DNA from: Mrakia gelida
Taxonomy: Eukaryota; Basidiomycota; Tremellomycetes; Cystofilobasidiales; Mrakiaceae
Length of the DNA: 64,000 nt
Direction: 5' to 3'
Assembly: GCA_024345305.1 (NCBI GenBank)
Contig: BRON01000009.1
Location: 744,001 to 808,000, forward strand
Shown here: piece by piece, positions 40,801-53,686 of the stretch
Layout of the letters: every line of letters begins with the position of its first letter
Numbering within the stretch: position 1 is the stretch's first letter
Made by a program: the position numbers and the translations under genes
Notes under the pieces: generated by a model
Seen by the model: only the letters and a program-made list of their open reading frames with translations
What the model was told of the DNA's origin: nothing
The model's database searches: none

Positions 40801-41930
40801 CTCAAGAAGGAGAACCTCGATCTTCGACTGACGACGTACTCGGTTCTGGCGACGGGGTCCGAGGAAGGGATGATTCAGTTTGTGGAGAGTAAGAGTTTGG
40901 CGACGGTGATGAGGGAGCATGGGACGTTGTTGGATTATTTGAGGTTGATGAACCCGGAGGAGGAGAGTACGGGGACGTATGGGGTCAAACCGAGTGTGCT
41001 GGATACGTTTGTGAGGAGCTGTGGTGAGTCGCATTTCCCGTTTCGCGGGGGTTCAGGAGGAGGAGGAGGAGGAAGAGGAGGGAGTCGAACGACGCGTTGA
41101 CGAGGACATTCGACTGATCGCTTCCTCCTTCTTCGTTCGTTCGCCTCAGCTGGGTACTGTGTGATCACCTACCTTCTCGGAGTAGGTGATCGACATCTCG
41201 ATAACCTCATGCTCGCGCCAGATGGTCATTTCTTCCACAGTTCGTCGTCCTCCTTCCTCTCGTCTCTCGCCTTTCCCTCCTCCACGTTTCCCTTCCTCTC
41301 CCCTTCCCTTGCTGACTCGGTCTTATGCTCTCTCTCTCCTCGTCCGCTCAGTCGACTTCGGATACATCCTCGGCCGAGATCCTAAACCCTTTCCACCTCC
41401 CGTCAAGCTCTCTCGCGAAATGATCGACGCCATGGGAGGGACGACCTCACCTCACTACCTCCGGTTCAGGAACCTCTGCAGCACCGCGTTCAGCAACCTC
41501 AGGAAGAACGCCAACCTCATCTTGAACTTGGTGGCGTTGATGGTGCATTCGGGAGTGCAGGATATCAAGTTTGAGCCGGACGCGGCGGTGGGGAAGGTGA
41601 GTTCGACGACCGGACGACGCGTCTCGTCTTTCCACGTTCTCGTTCTCGTTCTCGTTCGTCCGATTCGCGTTGAGTCGCCAGCGCTGACCTTCTCTTCCCT
41701 TTCATCTACTTGTCTGCGTCTCCAGATTCAAAACTACTTCCTGCTCCACCTGACCGAGGAGGAGGCGCTGAAGGAGTTCGAGAGGCTGCTCAACAAGACG
41801 AGCGTGATGAACGCAATGTTCGATGCGATTCACGATCTGTGAGTGTCTTCGTCTCCTCATCTACACCTCCAGCTCCCGCTCACCTTCTCCGCTCCCCTTG
41901 CTGCTCAGCGCTCAATACTGGCGGTCGTGA
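37874..41930 (+). CDS. VPS34: Class III phosphatidylinositol 3-kinase Vps34
   Basis: Makes PI3P on endosomes and autophagosomes together with Vps15 and Beclin-1/Atg6. ATG 37874 gives [20 protein letters not shown]; the next exon adds [17 protein letters not shown], the Vps34 C2 start. The C2 continues with [18 protein letters not shown] and RWNEWLT. A helical PIK domain ([14 protein letters not shown]...) and the lipid-kinase domain follow: [18 protein letters not shown], catalytic loop GVGDRHLDN, and activation segment [15 protein letters not shown], whose HI/DFG is split by an intron. The C-terminus ends AQYWRS then TGA at 41928-41930, close to the membrane-binding tail of the family. About 13 exons, about 950 aa. 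All catalytic residues are present. A Pro/Thr-rich insert lies before the kinase N-lobe motif. Confidence 0.95.
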
Positions 41931-42276
41931 GGTACGACCTCGACGATGCGTCGGTGCCGGAACCGCTTCGGACGATAGATACCCTTTCTCGTTAGATACC
42001 CACGACCCATGCTCGTTTACGATCTCACGACGTACCACAGCAAGAGAGAGCGAGGCTCGAACTGTTCAATCGTAACCCTGGAAGCAAGAGTTTGGCTGTT
42101 CACACGTCGACGGAGATCATATGAGACGGGGAGCAGTTGATGCTGTCGCTCTCGAAGCTTCGAGCGAAGAAGAGAATGGACTGTCATGGTCGGGATCGTA
42201 AGAGCGAGACTAGCGAAAGAAACCCGATACGGAGACGAAAGACAAAGACAAAGCAGAGCGAAACGAAACGCGTCCC

Positions 42277-44026
42277 TCAAGCCTTCTTCTTCCCCTTCCC
42301 CCTCCTCTCCATCTCCTCCTCAGCGTACACCTCAGCATACTGAGTGAGATCCTTCTCCGCCATGATCTCCATCCTCTTCTCGTTTCGAAGATGATCGTGA
42401 TCCATCGCGACGTCCAACTCCTGAAGCAATCCCTTCAGCCCTTCTTCGAGAGCCTCAGCCATCCCAGGAGGCATATCCCTCTCCTCCTCCTCTTCTTCCT
42501 CGTCTTCCTCGTCTTCGGAGTCGTCGTTTCGTCCACCTCCCTGCTCCTGATCGGTGAACTCGTCGCGTCCGTAGATGAGTCGATTGGCCAATCGAAAGAC
42601 GACTCCTGCTCGGTACGCGTTCTCCTCCTCTGCGGTGAGGTCTCGAACGGGGAGGAAGAAATTGAGGAGCTCGTTGGGCCAGGAGGAAGCGGTCCACTCG
42701 ATGCCTCGAGAGTCGAGGAAACGGAGTCCTTGGTCGACGAGGACGGGGAGGTGCTGTTGGAGGAGGACTTCTTCTCGGTGGGAGGAAAGACGGAAGTCCA
42801 GGGAGGAGATCCTGATCGTTTTAAGGAGAGGGAAGAGGGATCGCTGGAACCCGTTTGAGAGTTGAGGAAGTATCTTCTCCAATCGAACGCGTTGCTGAAG
42901 GTCGAAACCTGCGATGTGCGACGGCTGCTCGACGAGTCCGACTTCGAGGGTTTCGAGTTTCGCGTGACCGTGGGGAAGGAGGTAGCGGAGGTCCAGTCCT
43001 TCGATGATTAAGGATTGAAGGGAGGGACAAGCGGTGAGGAGTTCGGCTGGGCAAGAGTGAAGCCATACTGGGAGGGAGGAGGGGAAGAGGGTCAAGAGAG
43101 CCGCTGGCAGCTCGTCCACGTCCCTGACGGAAAGGGAGAGGGTGAGGAGATTCGATCCGAACTTCTGGAAGAAGGCCATGGTCTCTCGGGAGTAGAAGAA
43201 GAAGTGCTCGACCTCGTCTGGATCTCCTCCTAAGGCCTCGAGCTCGAGCTCGACGAGGCGAGGGAGCTTGTTGTTCGACAACGCTTGAAGGTCCAGGAAT
43301 CCGTCCGGTCCTGCGATGGAGAGCTTCTTGAGCGTCTCGGGAAGAAGAAGAGAAGCTCGAGATCGGTTCCTCTGGACGAGGTTGACTCGCAGGACTTCCA
43401 GTCGAGGGAGCCTCTTCCTGAGCGCGACGACGTCGGGAACGCTCCTTCGTTCGTCGTACCAGTTGATGGCGAGAGCTCCGAGTTGAACGAGATTGGGGTA
43501 GGAGTGTGGTTGATCGAAGAAGCGAGTGGTGCTGTGAGCGTCCCATCGGACGGAGATGACTCGAATGTGAGGGAGGAGGGAGGGAGAGTGTCGAAGGGTG
43601 GTTTGGAGGGTCATCGTGACGTCCTTGTACGAGAGGAGAGCGGTATTCGACTCAGGTCCGAGGGAGAAGAGGACGATGGTGGAGTAGAGGAGAGGAGCAA
43701 CGACGTCCTGTACGATTAGGGAAGAGAGAGAAGGGAGAAGGGTGGAGGAAGATCAGCCTCCTCGGCGAGCTCCATCTCTTCTCCTCGTTCTACTCACATA
43801 CCAATCCTTCGAGACGAGACAGCAGGTGGGGAGGAAGGAGTACATATCTTGATGAGTCATGAGCTCTCGAGGTCCAGGAGGTTCGTAGAGATGGTAGGTC
43901 TCGAGAGGCTCGAACGCTTGGAGCAGAACGAGTCGGACGATGTCGAGGTTGGCTCTGGAGAACGAAAACGGTCAGCGTCGTTTTCACGAGACTGAAATAG
44001 GATGGAAGATGAGCTCACGATGGCAT
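42277..44026 (-). CDS. F-box/LRR-type protein
   Basis: The first coding exon is only 8 nt (ATGCCATC, 44026-44019). The second gives SANLDIVRLVLLQAFEPLETY and FLPTCCLVSKDWY, the F-box-like beginning of many basidiomycete F-box proteins. A long third exon (to 42277) carries Leu-rich repeat-like segments (LRVNLVQRNRSRASLLLPETLKKLSI), then an acidic run (EDEEDEEEEEERD) and a Lys-rich C-terminus. It is probably an SCF substrate adaptor; the target is unknown. It shares a promoter of about 170 bp with the divergent F-box-like gene at 44197. Confidence 0.68.
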
Positions 44027-44196
44027 GGTAGGGAAGTGACGAGATTCGAAAGGAATCAGGAAAGAGAGGGAAGGAAGGGTCGTCGACGTTCGCGGGAGGA
44101 AGAAGGAGGATCCAGAGCTCACCTCCACCTTCCCCCAAACGCTCGACAACCTTCCCTCCTTCTTTTACGCTTATCTTCATTCCCTGCAAAGCCCTC

Positions 44197-45197
44197 ATGA
44201 TGGAGCATCAGCATCTCCTTCCTACCTCCCAACCTCTCCCTTACCTCCCACTCGAACTCGACCATCACATCCTTCGCTTCTGCGATCCCTCAACGCTCGC
44301 AACCACCTCCCGAGTCTCCCTGGCCTTCCTCGAGCTTTCCTCCCCAATCCTCTATCAGGACGTCAAGATCGTCGGACTCAAGAACGTTGAGAAGCTCTTT
44401 TGCAAAAGGGTAGGTAGAGCTTCTTCCGAGCTCAATCACAGGAGAAATCACAAGGAAGAGAAGGGGGAGGTCTTCAGCTCGAGCTCATCTCATCCCCTCC
44501 TTCCTCCTCCCTCCTCCCTATCCTGCGTCTCCTTTCCAGATACCGGAGCTCGATCATCCCCACCTTCATGTCCATCTCTCCCTCACCAACGTTCGGGAAC
44601 CTCACCGTTATCGCTACCGAGGACAGGGTATCAGTCCTTCATCTCTCCTCCTCTCGATGCCCTTCCTCGACCTCCCCCCTTCCCATCGACCTCCTCACCG
44701 CACGCCCCATCGGAATCGGAGAGGACGACATCGTCTCCGAATTCGACGCCTGGTGGGAAATCTACCAGTTCGTGGACCCCAAAGCAGTCCACATCACCGG
44801 TCTGCTACCGTCCTCCCCGCGACGTTCGGTTCCTCGCTTTCACCTGGGCAACCGCGTTCATTTCCTCTGGAACAACCTCGTCGAACTGAAGATCACCCTC
44901 GCTCTCAACGGTAACGAAGAAATGTTCGTAACTCGCAGTCTCTGTCTCGACAGGCATCCCGTCGTGACCTTCGACCTTTCCTTCGACCTTTCCTCGATCT
45001 GGGGAGACGCCTTTTCCTTCGACGCCCTGAGCGAGATCCAGGAGGTGGAGATGGAATCTGGAGTGAAGGGATGGGTGGTCTTTTTTGAGTCCAAGAGAGA
45101 TAAGAACAAGTTTTGGGAGCAGCTAGAACGTTATTGGAGGGACGAAGTCGAGTTCGAGGAGTGTCGACAAGGAGTTCGACTCGAGGTCGTTGCGTGA
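44197..45197 (+). CDS. F-box-like protein
   Basis: ATG 44197 gives MMEHQHLLPTSQPLPYLPLE; the segment PLELDHHILRFCDPSTLATTSRVS is the F-box pattern seen in fungi (Leu-Pro-x-Glu-Leu, then Leu-rich, then C/S-x-Val). One intron (about 44410-44541) joins AAA AG to A TAC in frame. The second exon runs to TGA at 45195-45197 with FDAWWEIYQFVDPKAVH and a Trp-rich acidic end. It is the divergent neighbour of another F-box gene. Function inferred from the F-box only. Confidence 0.6.
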
Positions 45198-46242
45198 AAT
45201 GTCGTTGGGTTCCGAGGTCAGTCGGCTCTTCTCTGCTCTATCAACCTCCAGAATCTAGTCTGAGCGACGCGCTGACTCTCTCCATTTTCTCGGCGCGTTG
45301 ATTCTCAACTGATTTGCTCTTTGCCTTTTCTCTCAAGCAGAACGAGACGCGACGCGACCTCCTTCTCCTCTTCTCATCGTCAACAAGCCTCGCGACTCCC
45401 TCGGACTCCTTCTCAAGCTTTAGTTTCATCCATAGGTGAGCCGATATCCGTGACTGCCTACGATCTCTACAGGCGCCGTCTCGTGGACACTCGCCGACTT
45501 CGTTCCTCTCTTCTCGAACAGTCTCATCCTCACCCAACCCTCAAGACCTCCTCTTCTTAACCGTCTATGCCTTCGCCTATCCATGCCTCAACACTCCACT
45601 CTCTGGATCTTCGCACTCGTCGTTCCTCGGCTCCTCTCCGGACTCGCCTCGTTGGTCGCTCGTCCTCCACTCGCTCTTTTCCCTTCTCGTCGTCCTTCGC
45701 TCGTGAGTCTCCTCATCTTCTCGATCACACAGCTCTTTTCTCCTCACTGGCTGTGACTGATTCTCGCTTCCTGTTCGCGCCATTTTGGCCTCATAGCCGT
45801 CTGGACACGACCTGGATGTCCTCGTTCGCTTTCACGGTCGCCGCCGTCGATCCCGCTGGTTCTTTTCGGACGGATGCATGGTCGTTTTGCGTCTTAGATA
45901 TTTTCAGCTGCCCACTCGGTGAAAGATCTGCGCTCCGTCGAGCTGCATGAAAGGAAGAAGCTGAATCACCATCGCGTCGTCGAGGGCTGAATCTCGTCCG
46001 CCTTACCTTTTTCTCGCTGCTCGAGCGAGAACAGATCTTCGAACCTCCACTTTTGATCTCTCTTCTAGCATGCCCGATACGATATGTATGTGAAAGCAAC
46101 TTCCGCTTGAAGCAATAGCCGCATCGGTCACTCCAGACACAGCGTCACCGACGACTTTCGAGCTCCCTCAACCAAACGAAACTTTCTGTCTCTTTCCTTC
46201 CACCCACATCTGACCCACTCATCCAAGTTCCAGCTCAACATC
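45198..46242. other. Spacer upstream of the MDR gene
   Basis: About 1 kb between two plus-strand genes. ORFs of 80-130 codons are present on the plus strand (45321-45560, 45567-45950) but are Ser/Arg-rich without motifs. No confident gene. Confidence 0.45.
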
Positions 46243-48034
46243 ATGTCCATCCCTTCAACTCAATCAACTTGGCTTCAGGTCGCAAGGGGAAAGCCCGAGG
46301 AGGTCCTCAAGTTCTCGACGGATGCGCCCGTTCCCCTTGCTGGGAAGGGAGAGGTTCTGGTCAAGATTTCTCACGCTGCTTTGAACCCTGTAGGGTGAGT
46401 GCTCGATCGATCTATGCGTCGTAGACGTGCGATGGGCCTGAAGGAACGAGCTTGTCTGAAGTTGGAAGGGAAGGAAGGGAGGAGCAGGAGAAACGAAGAG
46501 TTCGGAGGGAAGGAGGAACAGCTCGACTCGACCCTTCCCTTCTTCGCCATGCCCGTTTCCTCTCGAACCTGAAGCTGACTCGTTCGCGATTTTCTTTCTA
46601 TCAGCTCCAAGATGATGCCCATGCTTCCTGCGTTCATGCGAAAGCTCCCAGGTAAGCAGAGAGGGAGAATATGTTGGTCGATCTCGTTGAACCTTCCGCG
46701 AGCTCACCTCCTTCGCTCTCTCTCCTTTGCTTCCTTCCCTCCAGCCGTTCCGGAGTCCGATCTCTCTGGAACCATCGTCGATGCGAGCGACTCTACCAGA
46801 TTCAAGAATGGAGATCTCGTCTTCGGAATCATCCCCGCCGATCTGGGATTCAAGACGGGACGAGGAAGTTTGTGCCAGTATGCCGTCGTCAAGGTCGTCC
46901 TCCTTTCCCTCTCTTCCACGAGCTCTCGTCATTCTCCAGTCTTCGAAATCCAACTGGAATTGAAGCTCAAGCTCAGGAGGGAATTTATCTTAGCTGACTT
47001 GCTTCTCGACTCCCTTTATCGAACACCACAGGACGAGCATCTCGTTATCAAACCTGCCGCTCTTTCCTTCGAACAAGCCGCTGGTATCGCTCTCGCTGGA
47101 GGAACAGCTCATCAAGCTCTGACTAAGGAGGGTGATCTCAAGGCTGGAGAGCGAGTCTTCATCAACGGTGCGTTGTTCTCTCTGCTCTTGTCCTCTTCGT
47201 CGTCCGTCGCGACGCGTCCGACGCTTTCCCTCGCTGATCGCCCCTCTCTCCTTCGCTTGCATATCTTCTTACACATCTCAGGAGGAGGTTCTTCCGTCGG
47301 ACGATTCGCGATCCAGATCGCTAAGGCTCTCGGTGCCTACGTCGTCGTTTCTTGCTCGTCGTCCTCGCGCGAGGCATGCTTCGCTCTCGGAGCTGATGAA
47401 GTACGTTATTTTCTCCTCTCTCCTCTCTCGACCTTCTCAAACTTCACTAACAAGTCTCCTACATCCTCTTTTCTACTCAGACCGTCGACTACAAGACCTC
47501 TCCTCTCGAACAACAACTTACGAACTCCTACTCCCTCTCCTCCTCCCTCGGCTTCAACCTCATCTTCGACGCCATCGGCTCTCAACCTCTCTACAACTCC
47601 TGCGCCAACTACCTCCTCCCCAACCGCAAATACGTCGTCATCGGAGTCGAGTCCCCCAAGGGCCTCATCTCGACTGGGAGACTGGTCGCCGACTTTGGAA
47701 TGAACAAGTTCAAGCCGACTTGGCTCGGAGGACCAGCTAGGGAGTGGGTCTTCTTCTTGACGGTGATCAAGACAAGTTACCTTGAGGATTTGGCTAGATG
47801 GGCTGCTGAGGGTGAGTTTCCATTCTTCGTTGGGGTACGAGAAGAAGAGAGCGAGACGCGATGGCGAGCTGACTTTCGTCTCTTTCGTTCGTTCTTGCTT
47901 TCGACTTCAAAGGTAAGTTCACTTGCTCGGTAGACTCGGTTCACGAGTGGGATCAAGAGGGTGTGTTTGCTGCTTACGCTAGACTTGCTACGAACAAGGC
48001 TCAGGGGAAGATCGTTATTCGAATCGGAGCGTAG
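46243..48034 (+). CDS. MDR-superfamily zinc-independent oxidoreductase, copy 1
   Basis: A medium-chain reductase of the quinone-oxidoreductase-like group, expected to use NADPH. ATG 46243 gives MSIPSTQSTWLQVARGKPEE. The GroES-like N-terminal part follows (GEVLVKISHAALNP; SDLSGTIVDASDSTRFKNGD; VFGIIPADLG), then the Rossmann part: GGTAHQAL, INGGGSSVGRFAIQIAKALG and FDAIGSQPLYNS. Structural zinc cysteines are absent. Seven exons end in TAG at 48032-48034. It is highly similar to the gene at 61011-62747, and introns interrupt at corresponding places. Substrate unknown. Confidence 0.85.
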
Positions 48035-48388
48035 ACGCGTCGTTGCGGTGGATCGTAGTTCTTTCTTTCTCTTCTCACGGGATCGTTTTTCTTCATGCAC
48101 GACTCTCTTACAAGTGACCTACCTATCTGCTTCGTCTCTCTCTATAATGACCCGCTGTCTTGGCTGACTTGGCGAAGGAGCAAGATGAGAACGAAGAGAT
48201 GAAGATCAAGAAGCGAAAGCGATTCCAAAGTGTAAAGAGACGAAGCGAAAAGAAGGAGCAGTAGTGTAGAAGCGGATCGCAATGGAGCACGTAGATATAG
48301 ATACGAGAAAGAGCTCCGAAAGAAGGAAAGGAAGAAGTAAAAAAACGAAAATGAACGAAAACGAACCACCGACAGACGCGAGCGAAAT
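48035..48388. other. Convergent spacer
   Basis: Terminators of the MDR gene and BUB1. It begins with a GACGCGTC palindrome right after the MDR stop codon. No gene seen. Confidence 0.5.
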
Positions 48389-51300
48389 CTACATGCTCCC
48401 CAACTCGAGCTTCTTCAGCAAACTCCTCAAGTTCTTCCCGTCCTTCATGCACTTCTCCGCCACCCACCCGGCCATCTCCTTCCTGATCGTCGCGAGATCG
48501 TCGCAGATGGGGAGGTTTCCTCCGCTGGCGGTCGCGGCGAGACGAGGGTTGAGGAGGAGATCGAAGAGGCGAGTCCAGAGGTCGGTTTGCCAGTACTGCA
48601 GAGGGAGAGTAAGAGGGGCAGGAGGTTAGGCTCGGAGAAGAAGGAAAGGGGAGAGGGTGGGAGGTCTGGACGAACGCGTTTGAGAGGAGTCGCGATCTTG
48701 TATCGTTTCGTGTTGACTCCAGGTTGAGAAGGAGCAGCGGTGGTTTCGATGTATTTACCTTGGAAAAGCGGAAACGTTCAAGTCAGTTCTGGGTTCGAAA
48801 AGATGAAGCGAAACAGATCCAGAGGGACTCACCGAAAAGCATGCAGTAAAACACGCTGGCCAACCCAAAGTAATCCGTCTGATAGCTCCACGGCCTAGCC
48901 TCCCTCATCTCTACGCAATCCCTCTGATCCACCTCCCACTCGGCAACGAACGTCTGCCCCTCAGGGTAGAGACTCATATCGATGCTCTTCCCAAAATCGA
49001 TCATCCTCACTCCCTTGGACGACCACCCTCCCGCTCCCTCCCCGTCGTACTGACTCGTCCATCCGCCCTTCACGCTCGATGGGACCTCGTCCAGTCTAAC
49101 GAGACAGTTGTCGATCTTGAGATCTCCGTGGATGATCTCTGCTCGATGCAAGCCTTCGACGACTTTGAGGAGTTCGACAGCGAAGAAGAAGCAGACGAGT
49201 TCGTCCATTCCTCCTTGACCTCCTGTAACGGCTGCTGGGGAGGCGATCCCGAGCTTGGCTGCTGAGTTGACTGCATCGAGGAGGGTTCCTTGGGAGGAGT
49301 AGGAGAGGACGAGGTAGGATTCGTCGGCGAAGGCGTAGAGACCTTTGGAGGAGATGATGGAGGAGCGGAGGGAGGGAGGTTGAAGTCGTTTGTGAACTCG
49401 ATCGAGGACGAGTCCTTCCCAGATGCCGGAGGGTTTCTCGACCTTGAGAGCGACGAGGTGAGAGGGTCCTTCTTCATCATCTTCATCTTCGTCGTCGTCG
49501 TCCTCGTCTCGAGTGGTGTCCCCAGCAGCAGCGGCGGCAGCTGAGAGGTCCTTCGCGAGGAAGACGGCTCCGAACCCTCCCTCTCCGATCTTCTCCTTCA
49601 CCTCGTAGATATCCCCGGCGAGGTCGATCTCTCCGAAGATGGTCTCGTCCTTCCCAACTCCGCTCTTGCTGCTCCCAGTGCTTCCTCGTCGAGCCTTCTT
49701 GGCGGCGAGCTTCTGCAGTCCGTCGAGTCGGTTGACGGTCTTCGAGCTGAGTTCCTTGAATCCAGGGAGGGAAGCGAGGGGAGGATCGAGGGAGGCGATG
49801 AGGGAGTTCATGATGTCGGGGTCCATAGGGTTGCAAGGGTTGGGGACTCCTACAAACTTGGGACGCGGGACGATGGGCGAAGAAGCGATGGCTTTGGCGA
49901 CCGAGGGTCGAACGGGAGATTGAAGAGCGGCGGGAGGGAGAGGTTGGAGGGTTTGGAAGAGTTGAGAGGAGATGGCGGAGGCGGGAGGAGGAGTGGAAGG
50001 CTGAGGGGTGGTAGGAGAGGATGCCTGGGCTGGAGGGGGAGGGGAGGAAGCGGCTGGTGCTGCTGGAGTAGGCGGCGAGGGAGCGACCGACGCGACTTCG
50101 ACTTCATCCTCCTTCGGCGCGACGACTTCCTCCTCGGTAAGGTTGAGCGATCCCGTCCTATCCATATCGACGATCTGCATCGTGTCCATCCTTCCGGTGT
50201 TTCCAGTGAAGCCCTCGATGGTGTATCCGTCCGAGAGAGCGAACGGTCCAGTCTGGTTTCCAGATCGATCGAACGAATCGAACTCGGATCCTGGCGTCTC
50301 CTCCCTGAGCGACCTATCCCCACCACCGACTCGCTCTCCTCCTCCAGGGAACAGAAGATCCCTCGCCACCTCTCCCGAGATGATCTCCTCCGCCTCCACC
50401 TCAGCCTCGTCGTCGACCACGAAAGCCTGATCTCCAACCTCCTCCTCGTCTTCCTCGTCTTCCTCCTCCTCCTCGAGGATCCCAACCCTTCCACCCATCG
50501 AACTAGCTCCCATGGAGCTCCTTGCCGTCATTCCACCCATCGAGCTCCTTCCTCCAGCGTGGGAGTACTCCGCCGTACTCTCCGTGATGGGAGTCATCAA
50601 CTCGAATCCTCCGACGCGTCCGTCCCAAACTCCTCGGTTCGATCGGTAGCTGGCATCGTCGTTCTCGTCGTCCTGTTGCTGTTGTTGATCGTATTCCTCC
50701 TCGTCCTCCTCGGTGACCTGCTGAGCGACGACTCCGAGTCCTCGTCGGAAAGGCTGCTTCGACTCGGGCATGGGAGTGGCGAAACTCTCGCGAACGGGGA
50801 CGTTCCTGTTCTCCGAGTTCTCGTCCCTGAAGACCGACGTCGACGACGAGGCTGCTGGTGCTGGTGCGGAGGGTTCGTCGGAGAAGATCTCGAACGTCGG
50901 TTTCCTCGTCGACAACGGCGTTCGAGCGGGAGTCTTGGTCGCTGGTCCAGGAGTCCTCGAAGGAACGTCGTTCTCGTCCCTGAACACCGGTGCTGGTAAG
51001 GGTTGCTGCTGCTGCTGGATCGTTCGAGGAGGTGCTGGAGGAGTGTTCTGATCGGTGAAGACGTCGTCTCCCTCCTGGATCGTCGATCCTGCGAGAGCCG
51101 AAGGAGGGTGAGAGAAGAGGGGAGGTGGTCGACTGGCGTGGATCGCTCCTTGGGCTGGGGTGGGAGTAGGCGGAATGAATCCTTGCTCGGGAGCCATCAT
51201 TTGGACGCTTCCGTTGCTTCCTTGGACGAACGAATCCTCCTCGTCGTCCTCGTCCGAATCGTCTGAGTCTTCCTCGTCCGAGTCGTCTCCTGCTCCGGCG

Positions 51301-53686
51301 TTGTACATGTCCATGACGTCTGCGAGAGCTGCCTTGGTGTTGACTGTTGGCGAAGGACGAGTTCGAGCTTTGGGAGTTGGGTTCGAAGGAGCTTTGGGCG
51401 TGAGAGAGGTCGAGGCGGAGGAGGGAGTTGGGTTGGAGGAGACCGACGCCGCCAGGGCTTTGGGAGTTGGAGCGACGAAGACTGGCTGCTCTTGAGGAGG
51501 AGAGGGTTTGGGAGTTGGGAGAGACGGAGTAGGTTGAGGAACGGCGACGGCTGGGGAGTTGGCGAAGATGGAGGGAGTTTGAGGAGGAGCGACGGGTGAC
51601 GAGGACGAAGGCGCGTCCTGGAAGATCGAGATAGGCGAGGATTTGATAGGCTGAACCTTCTTCGAGGGAGGGTCGGTATCTGTCGAGAGAAAGAGAACGT
51701 GGGACAAAAGCAAAAGCAGGTCAGTTTGGCGCGTCCTCGAGGTCGAACAGAGAAGGCGAACGTCTCGACTCACCCATTCCTTCCCAGATATCCTTCCCAC
51801 CCGACTCAATCCCCATACTCCTAGCCCTACACTCCTCGAAACTCCACTCCTTCCCCCCCCCGAACACCATATCCCACCTGAACTTCCTCAACTCGGGCTG
51901 TCCGTTCTTCGCAATCGGAGGCGTCGAGTCCGGAACCTGCCACTTCGCGGGCTGAACGTATTCGCTCGGGTTCTCTGGTGGAGGAGGAGCTCGGCTAGCC
52001 TTCTTTCGAGGTTGGGTGGTCGAGGGCTGGGAGGTCGAAGCGGCGAAGGGTTGAGGAGGAGGAGCGGAAGAGGAGGAGGAGTTGAGGGCCTGAGATTGGG
52101 AGTGAGAGTGGGTTCGAAGCGGGATGACGAGGTCTCGCATGTTGACGAGAGGGTCTTGGACGATGAGTTCCCACTGAGAAAGGGTGTTGGAGCGGGTGAA
52201 GACGTCCTCGACGGCGTGGGCGGAGGAGGGAGTGGTGGACGCGGTCTGAAGAGGACGAGGATCAAACGAAGAGGAAAACCAGGTCAGAAAACGGCTCTCT
52301 CCAGACCGGAACACGAGGAGATACTCGAGAAGACCTCCAGAGAAGCTTCCGAGAAGGAAGAGCACGCAGAAAAGACGCGAAACGACGACTCACCTCGTCT
52401 CGGAAGACCTCCAACTTCGGCGTTCTGGGAACGACTCCTCGTCCCTGAGGCAGCACCTCCGCCTTCCCAAAGCTACTAGCCTCCCTCTCGTTCTCCTTCC
52501 TCACCGCATCCCTCGTCCCAAACTCCCCTTCCCACTTCTTCTCCTCCTCCGGCTCCTCCCCATCGACGAAGATCGCGAGCCCTCCTCGCTTCCCGTTGTT
52601 GGCCTTAGGCGTCGCCGTCGAGAGCGAAGTTCCAGCGGCGGTGGTAGAGAGGGTACTGAGGGTGGTTCGAGAGGGCCGAGAGGAGGTGGAGGTGGAAGCC
52701 GAGAGGGAGGAGGAAGGGTCGGGCAGAGCTGCAGGAGTGAGCATCCGAACCTGGAAGGCTTTGTAGCGTTGGAGAAGTCGTTCGAGAGGTTTGGCTTTTC
52801 GGTTGATTCCGAGACGGTAGGCGGCATCTGCTTCGGGGCGTCTGTCATTCAGAAAGCGAGGAGGAGGGGGGAAGAAGGGCAGAAGAGGGACGAAGTCGAA
52901 CGAAGAGGGAAGGGAAAGGGAAACAACAAAGAGGTCAGCTCTCGTTCCCTTCCCTCTCCCCTCGCAGAGGTCGTGTGCCAGCGACTCACCTCCCCAACCC
53001 CTCCAAAACCACAGCATGCTCCTCGTACAGCAGCGCCCAATCCGTCCCAATCTGCTTCGCCTCGAGGAAATCAAAGACCTCCGTCTTCCTATCGATCAAC
53101 CTCGAGTAGTGGATCCAGATTCGAATGTAGCGGACGTCTTGAGCCCAGAGGTCTCCTTCGGCGAGGAGGGTACGAGTGCATCGTTCGAGGAGAGGGATGA
53201 GGATGGAAGATTGGGTGGAACCGGAGGGAGCGACTTCTCGGATGTGCTTAATGTATCTATGGCAAAAAAACGAAGGGGAAAGGGAAGAGTGAAGGGAAGG
53301 GTTCAGCTCGTTCGATTCGTTTCCCTTCCGTCCCTCCTTCCCTTCCCGCCCTCCACCCTCCCTCGACAGAAGACGTACCTCTCGAAAACATCCAAGGGGT
53401 CACTCTCCATCTCGTCACCCATCCCTGCTCCTCCTGCGAGTTCCAACTTCCTCCTCTCTTCACACTGGACGAGTTCGTTCTCGAACTTTGCTTGAGCTTC
53501 CTTGAGGTCCTTCTCCTGCTGTTTAGGACGTTGAGCGAAGATCGTAGAGAGAGCGTGCGCAGATCGACCTGTGGACAGAGGTTGGATGTTCTCCTTCTGA
53601 CCCTCGAGAGCTGAGAAGTCGGTGATGGGTGTAGCGGGAGGAGGACCGTCGAGGGGAGAACGAGTGGGTCGTCCGGGAGTGGCCAT
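48389..53686 (-). CDS. BUB1: Spindle-checkpoint kinase Bub1 (with Mad3-type N-terminus)
   Basis: Binds kinetochores through Bub3 and monitors attachment. ATG 53686 gives MATPGRPTRSPLDGPPPA; a KEN box (EGQKENIQP) lies about 30 residues in. The Mad3/Bub1 homology region follows: DPLDVFERYV, IPLLERCTRTLL, VRYIRIWIHYSRLI, then AYRLGINRKAKPLERLLQRY. A GLEBS-like Bub3-binding stretch reads RWDMVFGGGKEWSFEECRAR. A long Ser/Pro-rich acidic middle precedes the kinase: IGEGGFGAVFLAKD, ALKVEKPSGIWEG (VAIK-type Lys), IIHGDLKIDNCL and MIDFGKSIDM. The C-terminal exons end at TAG 48391-48389. Catalytic residues are intact. The kinase plus KEN and GLEBS-like motifs in one gene suggest a combined Bub1/Mad3-type protein, though a separate MAD3 elsewhere cannot be excluded. 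Confidence 0.92.

Noticed and set aside
45567..45950. 128-codon plus-strand ORF between genes
   Set aside because: Ser/Arg-rich, no conserved motif, no clear promoter or splice context; left as spacer.
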